Source: Williamsia sp. CHRR-6 (GTDB taxonomy: Bacteria > Actinomycetota > Actinomycetes > Mycobacteriales > Mycobacteriaceae). From it: a stretch of DNA of 64,000 bases. The stretch is from the NCBI RefSeq assembly GCF_018474015.1, contig NZ_JAHCSG010000007.1:32196-96195 (forward strand), read 5' to 3'. The notes beneath the pieces are model-generated. The model was given only the letters and a program-made list of their open reading frames with translations, made no database searches and was not told the DNA's origin. The position numbers and the translations under genes were made by a program. Of the stretch, positions 53,603-61,300 are shown in pieces (positions within the stretch are counted from its first letter, which is position 1; each line of letters opens with the position of its first letter).

Positions 53603-55372
53603 TTGCCTGATCAGAACACATGGGACACGCTGAAGTCCGACACCGCGATGACGTTCACACCTGAGACCGCGCGCGCCGTGTGCCGGCAGTGCAATGCAGC
53701 CCGGGACTCGGTTGCCCAACTGGTAACCGATGCCAGCTTGTTGACCAAGGCAGGAAACGCCGGATCCTTCATATCCGCTACAAGCATCCAGAACGCCCTC
53801 CAGGATTTGGCTCAAGTGCTTATTGATGGAATCACTCGATTGCAGGGACAGTTCTCCGATGTCGCAGCGGCAGTTCGAGCAGCGGGTCTGCGGATCACAG
53901 ACCAGGATGCCGACAACGCGAGGGCTCTCGCGTCGACAACCGACTGTGCCCGTGGATACGATGATTTGGTCGTTGAAGACGGCGGGCACACGATGTACTC
54001 CTATCCGGAGCCATTCGACGGCGATCCCGCAGTGACCGGGGGCACCGCGTCGGAAGCATTCCCCAACACCTGGCAATACGAACTGCTGGCAGCTGACATG
54101 ATCGCGAAGGGCTACCAGGCCATGAACGGAGCCGACACGCCTTCCCTCTTTGTCTTGGCCCAGCGGTGGACTGCACTTGCGAGAAACCTCAACGCCGTGA
54201 TCACAAAGTTCGACAAGGAAACACAAAAGCTCCTCTCCGACGGTACCTGGACAGGCACGGCACAGGAGAAGATCAAGCCGGCGCTGGCGGACTTTGCGAG
54301 TTCGGCCCAGAAGATGGCTGAGCAGACATTCCAAAACAGCCAACAGGTGTGGAAATGGCACGAGCTAGTTTCTAATTCCAAGACCCAGTTCAGAACACTA
54401 AACGATCAGCTCACCACGTTGCAGCAGCAACAGTTGGTTCAGGCGTCGGTGACTCCGCTCGCACCAGCCGCCATCGCCGCGCAACAGGCGGCAGTGCAGC
54501 GCCTTCAGCAGCAGGCACGGGACTACATGAGTGGCCGGTGGAATCCCAGCACCATGCAGATCTCCCAGTTCGGATTGCGCGCCATTCCCGATCCGCAATC
54601 TCCGGTGGGTGCGCCGCTGCCCGTACCGGGAGCCGCACCCGCACGGCCAGCGGCCACGCTTACTCCCGCTTCGAGGCCGACGCCAACGGGATCAGGCCCC
54701 GGCCCGGGTGGTCCCAGCGGTGGCACTAGCTCATCGACCAAGCCCGGCGCTACCAAACTCACCGGCCCAGCGCCCACGCCTGGACCAACGCAGGGCGGCA
54801 AAGGCACTCCAGTACCCACCACCCCGCCCGCGACCGGAGCGCCCACACCACAGATGACTGGAAAGAGTGCGGCCGGAGCGGGTTCCACGGCCGGCCTCCC
54901 TGGCGCTGGCAACGCAGCAGCTCGCAGCGCAGCCACCCGCTCCGCAGCCGCAAACGCGATGAAGTTAGCGGAGAAGTCAGCCGCAGCCCGGGCAGCAGCA
55001 TCGAAAATGGGTGGAGGCGGAGGTGGCGGTGGCCTTGGTGGCGGAGCCGCCGCAGCTGAGAAGGCGTTGGCGGCACGGGCCGGCTCCATGGGCCAGGCCG
55101 AACGGATGGCCGCAGCCGAACAGGCAGCCCTGCAACAGTCACGAGCCGGCACCCCGGGGACACCCGGCGCCGCCGGTGCCCCGATGGGCGGACGCGGTGC
55201 CGGCAGTGGCAGCGAAGACAAGGCTCACAAAGCGGCCCGATATCTGCAGTCCAAGGAGAACGGCGAGGAGATCATCGGCGACCAAGGCGAAGCCGCACCC
55301 GCCGTCGTCGGTGGCTTGAACCTCGACACCAGCGGCGACAAAGCACCTGTGGAGGCACGTATCCCCCGCTGA
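53603..55372 (+). CDS. Large PPE/WXG-like type VII secretion substrate candidate
   Basis: 589 residues starting at a TTG behind AGGAGG (4-base gap). Residues 1-110 are a helical hairpin; 180-320 form a second, with a WTG motif at 216-218 (LLSDGTWTGTAQEK) like the WXG turn of ESX proteins. Then come a Pro/Gly/Thr-rich stretch (330-430), an Ala-rich helix, a poly-Gly run near 470 and a C-terminal tail ending AAPAVVGGLNLDTSG, similar to the tails of actinobacterial PPE-domain substrates. No signal peptide. EspG upstream is the likely chaperone. The alternative first ATG is at 53649. I cannot name a precise family. Confidence 0.7.
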   Translation: MPDQNTWDTLKSDTAMTFTPETARAVCRQCNAARDSVAQLVTDASLLTKAGNAGSFISATSIQNALQDLAQVLIDGITRLQGQFSDVAAAVRAAGLRITDQDADNARALASTTDCARGYDDLVVEDGGHTMYSYPEPFDGDPAVTGGTASEAFPNTWQYELLAADMIAKGYQAMNGADTPSLFVLAQRWTALARNLNAVITKFDKETQKLLSDGTWTGTAQEKIKPALADFASSAQKMAEQTFQNSQQVWKWHELVSNSKTQFRTLNDQLTTLQQQQLVQASVTPLAPAAIAAQQAAVQRLQQQARDYMSGRWNPSTMQISQFGLRAIPDPQSPVGAPLPVPGAAPARPAATLTPASRPTPTGSGPGPGGPSGGTSSSTKPGATKLTGPAPTPGPTQGGKGTPVPTTPPATGAPTPQMTGKSAAGAGSTAGLPGAGNAAARSAATRSAAANAMKLAEKSAAARAAASKMGGGGGGGGLGGGAAAAEKALAARAGSMGQAERMAAAEQAALQQSRAGTPGTPGAAGAPMGGRGAGSGSEDKAHKAARYLQSKENGEEIIGDQGEAAPAVVGGLNLDTSGDKAPVEARIPR

Positions 55373-55461
55373 ACACCTCCTGAGCGGGGCGGAACCGCGC
55401 CGCCGGGTGGGCGTTGCGTGCGCGGCCCACTACCATACGAATGAACGAACGGAGTCCCCTA
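55373..55461 (+). promoter_or_regulatory. Gap with possible promoter and ribosome binding site of the EspC-like gene
   Basis: TACCAT (55431-55436) is a -10 candidate, and ACGGAG (55449-55454) serves the ATG at 55462 with a 7-base gap. This suggests that the second half of the cassette can be transcribed separately. Confidence 0.35.
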
Positions 55462-55770
55462 ATGTACGCCGACATCCCCCGCCTGCACCTCGGTGCTGAT
55501 CGAACATCAGAAGCCGGCGAACACGTCGATGCCGCAGCGTCATCGCTTGCCGCAGCCACGGTCCAGCCGGAGATGTTTGGTTTGTGGTCCGCTGCTACTA
55601 CTGCGGCAGCAAAGCTCGCTTCGGCGCACGCCGACCATGTTTCGAACCTCAAGGCCCACTCCGAGGGTTTGACCGACATCTCGGGCCGTGTGCGAACCAA
55701 TGCGACCGATCTGGTCAGCGCAGACGAACGATCTGACGAAGACATCAAACGTTCGGGGCCTCGAGAGTGA
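55462..55770 (+). CDS. EspC-like type VII secretion target
   Basis: 102 residues, soluble and helical: HLGADRTSEAGEHVDAAASS, then a helix around FGLWSAATTAAAKLASAHAD, and ISGRVRTNATDLVSADERSD. Length and helix-turn-helix shape match EspC/DUF2580 proteins, which are secreted by or act with ESX systems, usually as heterodimer partners. The ATG at 55462 is chosen for its ribosome binding site over the ATG at 55441. It overlaps the next small ORF by GTGA. Confidence 0.65.
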   Translation: MYADIPRLHLGADRTSEAGEHVDAAASSLAAATVQPEMFGLWSAATTAAAKLASAHADHVSNLKAHSEGLTDISGRVRTNATDLVSADERSDEDIKRSGPRE

Positions 55771-55901
55771 CACCGCCAAGTCTTGCCAACCTCAGCATCG
55801 GCGAGCTGATCGGGTTAGCTGAGGTGGATCCGTGGGAATTGGATGACCAGCTGGCTGCCGGGCGGCCAGACCAAATTGATGACCTAAGATGTCGCCATTA
55901 A
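55767..55901 (+). CDS. Small 44-residue ORF with a DPWxLxxxLxxGxP-like motif
   Basis: GTG at 55767 overlaps the stop of the EspC-like gene (GTGA) and the frame runs to TAA at 55899-55901. The product contains SIGELIGLAEVDPWELDDQL and AAGRPDQIDDL. That pattern recalls, from memory, the N-terminus of large mycobacterial ESX-linked proteins (DPWxLxxxLxxGxPxxIxxLA). It may be a small immunity or partner protein, or the cut-off start of a lost toxin-like gene. Its 3' end overlaps the next lipoprotein gene by 13 bases. Confidence 0.5.
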   Translation: MTPPSLANLSIGELIGLAEVDPWELDDQLAAGRPDQIDDLRCRH

Positions 55902-56533
55902 CCACCGACATGCGCGTTGATACGCGCCGGACACGCGCGACCTTCGTCCGCAGTGCGGCACACGTATTCCTGCTCTCTGTGCTTGTCTCCGCGGTTGTCG
56001 GCGTAGCCGGATGCGACGCATCCAAGCACTTCACCACCCCCATACCAGGAGGCCCGATGACAGACGCTGAAACACGCAGCCAAGTGCTCGAGCCCGCAAT
56101 CGACGCCGTACGCGGTAACAACTTGAAGCTCAAAAGCGCAATGCTCTACTACGAGTCGGGCACCGATGACGGCCACGGGCCTTTCGCCGGAGACCTGGTT
56201 CTGATCTTCGAGCAGCCTATCGATCCCATGGCTTACCGTGCGCAGATAATGGCCCAGATGACTACCGACGGCTGGGTTGCAGGCGCCCGGCCCGATCAGC
56301 ATTACCACAACAAATATATAATGAATAAGGGTAACCTGGTCGCGCACTTCGACACCTATGTCGTCAATGACAACTCAGCTTATCAGGGCTGCGGAAGGAT
56401 AGAGATACTCGGCGAATACCGGAACCCGAAACCGCAAGACGGCCTGCCTGAGGACGTTCTCACCGAAATCAAACGGCGTGCAGGTTTCTCGACCGACCCC
56501 CTCGACGATCCATACAACTGTAAATCTAACTAG
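55889..56533 (+). CDS. Lipoprotein of unknown function, ESX cassette
   Basis: 214 residues. An arginine-rich n-region, hydrophobic core (VFLLSVLVSAVVGVAGC) and lipobox VAGC mark a lipoprotein with the cysteine near residue 42. The mature part has GDLVLIFEQPIDPMAYRAQI and two later cysteines (YQGCGRIE and PYNCKSN). No family recognised. Start: ATG 55889, overlapping the 44-codon ORF; the ATG at 55910 is an alternative with a more usual signal length. Codon use is AT-richer than in the rest of the window. It is the last plus-strand gene of the cassette. Confidence 0.65.
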   Translation: MSPLTTDMRVDTRRTRATFVRSAAHVFLLSVLVSAVVGVAGCDASKHFTTPIPGGPMTDAETRSQVLEPAIDAVRGNNLKLKSAMLYYESGTDDGHGPFAGDLVLIFEQPIDPMAYRAQIMAQMTTDGWVAGARPDQHYHNKYIMNKGNLVAHFDTYVVNDNSAYQGCGRIEILGEYRNPKPQDGLPEDVLTEIKRRAGFSTDPLDDPYNCKSN

Positions 56534-56670
56534 AGGACACGAGGTCCGCAGACTCAGCTAATAGTCGTCGAGACATTTGCGGCTCTTCCTGATTCAGAGT
56601 GCATCGCAGTATTCGCCGGACTATGCGCCGATGCTTCCACCGCCTGAATTCGCCACCGGCTCCGCGTTTC

Positions 56671-57441
56671 TTACGCCATTCGCCAGTGCGGCTCATCGAA
56701 CACAAAGCGGCTGCACCCGCCTTCCAAGCGAAGCAGCAGGCGAAGGTGCGGATGAGTCTGAGCAGGGTTGGCCTGCACGACCGACAGCAAGAACGGCACA
56801 CCGCTGTCGATCACGGAATGAACGTATTCAGTCAGTGGTGCCGGCACGTAGCCGACGGCTTGGTTGCCGGAGGTGACCTGTATCGCCGTCGGGTCTTTTG
56901 GGTTGGTCGGTTCGGGGCGCAGCCCAAGGGCCTCATGTGGCGCCAGCTGCTCGATGGCATCACTGGCACCCTCGAGGTGCCGCACAGCGTGAGCAAGGAA
57001 GTGCGCCGTAGTCTGCCCGCCGCGCTGATAGGTCGGAAGCGGGATCAACTCGATGGGGTCACCCTCACGGTGCCCACCTGAGGCACCGAGAATCTCCCAC
57101 GAGTCGGCTGTTTCATCCAGGCTCAACCCGCGTAGGTACACACCTCGGTCTGGCCTCTTGGCGCTGATCACGCGCTCGGCGAAGCTGGGGAACAGCCGGG
57201 GCGAGCGGTAGGTCTTGGTGAGATCAGAGAACCCGATGACCGGGTCGATGCCGCGTTCGGCGGCCGACCGCAGGTAGCCGAACTCGTAAACGGTCGAGCC
57301 GTCGCGGCCGGTGGCACGGCTCAGGTAGCCGATCGCTTCGTACCTACGGTCCGATGCACATCGGCGGGTCACGATCATTCGGGCCAGGCCGGTGGTCGGG
57401 TCTGCGAAGGCCGACGGCGACAGAGACTCAGTCGAGACCAT
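56671..57441 (-). CDS. HipA-N-like and HIRAN domain protein, partner of the HipA-like kinase
   Basis: 256 residues. Residues about 20-105 (YEFGYLRSAAERGIDPVIGF; YRSPRLFPSFAERVIS) resemble the small N-terminal subdomain of HipA. Residues about 165-235 (LGLRPEPTNPKDPTAIQV; AVGYVPAPLTEYV) resemble a HIRAN domain, a fold that binds DNA ends or single strands. The ATG at 57441 lies 14 bases inside the kinase gene, with GAAGGCGG upstream, so translation is coupled. If correct, the protein supplies the N-domain that the kinase lacks, as HipS does for HipT in HipBST systems; this is inference. It is the third gene of the operon. Confidence 0.6.
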   Translation of the reverse strand: MVSTESLSPSAFADPTTGLARMIVTRRCASDRRYEAIGYLSRATGRDGSTVYEFGYLRSAAERGIDPVIGFSDLTKTYRSPRLFPSFAERVISAKRPDRGVYLRGLSLDETADSWEILGASGGHREGDPIELIPLPTYQRGGQTTAHFLAHAVRHLEGASDAIEQLAPHEALGLRPEPTNPKDPTAIQVTSGNQAVGYVPAPLTEYVHSVIDSGVPFLLSVVQANPAQTHPHLRLLLRLEGGCSRFVFDEPHWRMA

Positions 57442-58381
57442 CAATCAGCCGCCTTCTGTTGGTTGTGAGCAGTTCCATCACAAAGGTACGAGCTACACCT
57501 GACAATTCCGGTACCGCCTCGATCACAGCATCGCACAGGTCCAGGTCAAGGCCATGGATTTGCTCGAGCCAGTGCTGCCGCGCGGATGGTCCGCAACGCC
57601 CGGCTGCTGCCGCCGCAAAGGCCAGCATCGTGTGCGCTTCACCACCGTCGAATCGGGTGGTCACCCCTCGCGCACACCACCGAGCGAGCGCGTCCCCCTC
57701 CAGAATCGTCGCGCGCGTGCGGTCGTTCAGCCCACTTCCGAACGCACGGCCGTGATCGTAGCTGGGTGCAAGCGCACGCTCTGGTCCGCGACTCAACACC
57801 GCCCAGTTGTGCGCATGCCGGTCGGTGTTCGCGATCAGCGCGTCGAGGGTGAGGTATCCCACGAAAACGTCGAATGCAGACCAGGATTCATACCTATCGT
57901 CGGGTGGTCCCGCGATGGTCTGCAGGACGGACTCGATTGCGTCGAGTGTGTGCCCAGCGCAGGTGTCCGAATCGAAATCGTCGTCGCACTCGCCCAGCAG
58001 CTGAGCGCCGGGAGACCCAGCCCAGCCGAGCGGACGCATGTCGCGGCTGATCGAGCCGCGCTGCTGAATCCCGCTCTCCAGACTGGTCGCCACCGCGAGT
58101 TCCGTCTGAACCACCGGGATGGACAGCATCGCAGCGACTTCGGCGGCGATCTTCTCGGCCCAATCTTGCCCGCCGATATCCAGATCGGGCTGGTCCCCTC
58201 GCTCCTGCCGAGCCTTCGACAGCGGTAGTTCCTTCACCGTTCTGATCTTGAACAGCCACCCAGGCTCGCCCGGCGCCCTGTGGAACCAGCGTTTGGCGAC
58301 GTTACCCCCGGTCTCCCGTTCGCCCCGAATCCACTGATCTAGATCGATGATCGGAAACCGCGTTGGAACGATGCCGTTCAA
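57428..58381 (-). CDS. HipA-like Ser/Thr kinase
   Basis: 317 residues. The kinase core is visible: a glycine-containing loop GGNVAKRW with lysine in GWLFK (residue 45), the catalytic loop ANTDRHAHNW (Asp187, His189, Asn192) and the metal-binding SYDHGRAFG (Asp209). HipA kinases inactivate targets such as aminoacyl-tRNA synthetases by phosphorylation and cause growth arrest. No HipB-type HTH gene is adjacent; the downstream gene appears to supply a HipA-N/HIRAN protein. The TTG start overlaps the stop of the restriction enzyme gene (TTGA), and its own end overlaps the next gene by 14 bases, so all three genes are coupled. Role in defence is inferred. Confidence 0.75.
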   Translation of the reverse strand: MNGIVPTRFPIIDLDQWIRGERETGGNVAKRWFHRAPGEPGWLFKIRTVKELPLSKARQERGDQPDLDIGGQDWAEKIAAEVAAMLSIPVVQTELAVATSLESGIQQRGSISRDMRPLGWAGSPGAQLLGECDDDFDSDTCAGHTLDAIESVLQTIAGPPDDRYESWSAFDVFVGYLTLDALIANTDRHAHNWAVLSRGPERALAPSYDHGRAFGSGLNDRTRATILEGDALARWCARGVTTRFDGGEAHTMLAFAAAAAGRCGPSARQHWLEQIHGLDLDLCDAVIEAVPELSGVARTFVMELLTTNRRRLIDGLD

Positions 58382-61300
58382 TCGAGGGTGTTCACGATGC
58401 GGACGGTTTCGATGGCAACGGTGGTGACCTTTTTGATGAGGTCGACGATGTAGGTGGGGTCGTCATGTTCGTCGCACCAGAGGTTGGGGTCGTTGACGAT
58501 GCCGGAGGCCTTGTCGGTCTTCACCTGGTAGCGGTCGATGATCCACGCCAGTGCCGAACGTGAGCCGAGCATGTACTCCTCCGCCTCGGCGGGGATGCCG
58601 GCAACGGTCACCTTCGGGTTGTAGACGATCGCAGTGTGGTCGGTCTTGCTGCGCCACTTCATCTTCTGCACCCGCCACGTCTCCCGGTCGCCCGCGTCGG
58701 CGCCGGGCTTGAGTTGCACATCAAGCGGGTACGGGTCGACGTCCTCGTACCGGATGTGCAGGTACCCTAGGCGTTCACCGGCCTCAACCAGCTGTGTGAA
58801 CCGCGTGAGCGAGTCGGGAGTCGGTATGTGCGGCAACATCTTCTTCAGATCAGCGGCATAGGTCTCGCGGTAATTGGGTACATGCAGCTGCCCATACACC
58901 GACCAGAAGATCTGATCCTTCGTCACCGAGTCGCCCAGCGCGGTGCGATAGACCGCCAGGATCTCGTCGGTGATGTTGTCGAGCCGTCGGTACCCGTGCT
59001 CGTCAACGTCGGGATCGATTGCGGCCGTGCCGAAGTCGAGCTCACCGCTGTCGGTGGCGTCCACGCGCTCGTATGTAAAGCGCGGAAAGAACTGGCCAGT
59101 GTCGAGAAGGTGCAGATTGGGGATTGCGTCCGTGATGAACGGGGTGAAGGCGAAGTGCGAAGCGGGTCCGGTGAGGGCGATGCCATAGTTCTTGTGGTGC
59201 GGTGTCGGGAACATCGACGGCAGCTGGTAACGCCTATCGCTGGTGGCGGCGTCGAAGTACACGTGGTGTGGAGTAAACGGTCGATACACCCCGAGCCTGA
59301 ACGCGGCGTTCCGGATGTGTAGATCGTCACCGCGGTTGAGCTGTTGGCGCAAGCTCGAGCTCCAGGAAATCTGCCCGGTTCCGATTAGCTCCGGATGTTT
59401 GCGGAGCAGGTCGTCGCTTGTGCTTCCTGGACCCAACATGCGGAGCAGATCCCTTGCGGCTTCGAACTGCTTTCGGATCTCCGCGATACTTTCGGATAGG
59501 GCTGAACTCGACCAGTTGTAGACCCACGGGTCGCGTCCTGTCTTCAGCCCTGACGAGTAGGAACCAAAGATGCGGAGGCCGGCCCCACTCTTCTGGCCGA
59601 TGACTGGCCACGATCCGAACTCATCGTCGCGATGGCTTACCCAGTCGCCGTGGGTGTTCGGGGTGATGGTCTGCCAGTCGACCCCTGCCACGGTGCTGTC
59701 CTCGACGATGCGGAGTTTCTCTTCGCGGTCGAGGTAGTCGCCGATGTCGCGGTAGTGGATCTCGCATGGGCCCGCGTGGGTCGCGTCTTTGACGCCGATG
59801 AAAATGGCAATGGTTGATCGGCTTCCAGCGCCGAACACCTTGCCGCCCTCACGCCGGGACAGCTCGCCAGCGGTGCGCTGGTTGCCGCGCAAGTTGTAGA
59901 CCCAGAGGTGGGCGAACTCGTCGGCGAAGCTCAACCGCACGCCGTCGGCGGTGTTGCCGTCTATCCAGCCGCCATTGGAGACGAATGCGACGATGCCGTT
60001 GTCGCCGACGCGATCGGTGGCCCACCGGTAGGCGCGGTAGTAGCTGTCGTACAGGCTGTTCTTGTTCGTGCCCGTCGACCGCTTGGCATAGGTGTCGCCG
60101 ATGCGACGGTCGAGCGTCGGGTAGCTCAGGTTGGCATTGTTGTCGTTCGCGCTGTCCTGGCCGACTGAGTAGGGCGGGTTGCCGACGATGACGTTGATCG
60201 GCGCTTCGAGTTGTCGGACGATGCGATCGTTGTTCTGCGGGAACATGATTGCGTCCATGGTGTCGCCGTCTTCGGTGATCTGAAATGTGTCGGCCAGCAC
60301 GATGCCCTCGAACGGCTCATAGATGGCGTCATCGTCGGCGGCAGTCAATGCGTGATACGTGGTTTCGATGTTTACTGCGGCGATGTAGTAGGCCAACAGC
60401 ATGATCTCGTTGGCGTGCAGCTCGTTCCGGTATTTGCGCGGCAGATCGCCGGGGAGGACCAGTCCCGATTGCAGTAGCCGGGTGAGGAAGGTGCCCGTCC
60501 CGGTGAAAGGATCCAGAATGTGCACACCGGCATCGGTGAGGCCGCGGCCGAAGTGCTCCTTGGAGACGTGATCGGCCGCGCGGATGATGAAGTCGACGAT
60601 CTCCACCGGGGTGTACACGATGCCCAACGCGTCGGATTGTTTCTTGAACGCCACCTTGAAGAACTTCTCGTACAGCTCGGCGATCACCTGCTGCTTGCCC
60701 TGCGCGGTCGATACCTCCGACGCCCGTACCCGCACCGAGGCGTAAAACTTCTCCAGCCCAGCGGTTTCCGACTCCAGGTTGGTGTCGTTGAGCGCATCCA
60801 CCATCTGCTGCATCACAATCGACACCGGGTTGTGAGCGGCGAAATCATGCCCAGCGAACAACGCATCGAACACCGGCTTGGTGATCAGGTGCTGGCTGAG
60901 CATGCTGATCGCATCATCACGGCTGATCGAGTCATTCAGGTTGTCCCGCAAACCCTTCAGGAACCTGTCGAACTGTTCGCCCACAGTGGGCGACGCCCCC
61001 GACAGCAGCGCGTTGATGCGCGCGATCTGCGCAGCAGCAATATCGGCCACATCGGCCGCCCACTGCTCCCAGTAGACGCGGGTGCCCACCTTGTCGACGA
61101 TGCGGGCGTAAATCGCCTCCTGCCAATCCGACAACGCAAACAGCGCCATCTGGCTGGCCACCGAGCCACGCTGCTCCTTCTGCTCGGCCCCGGGTTGTTC
61201 GTCTGTGCCCGAGACGGATTCGTGGTCATCGCCCACCGGGCCGATGTGCCCACCCATCAACCGGTCAGAACCTTTACCCACCTTCGTTTCCCTGGTGGCG

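Noticed and set aside
56526..56801. Minus-strand frame of 91 codons rich in Cys and Arg
   Set aside because: It overlaps the 3' end of the HIRAN-type gene in another frame and has no ribosome binding site or recognisable domain.
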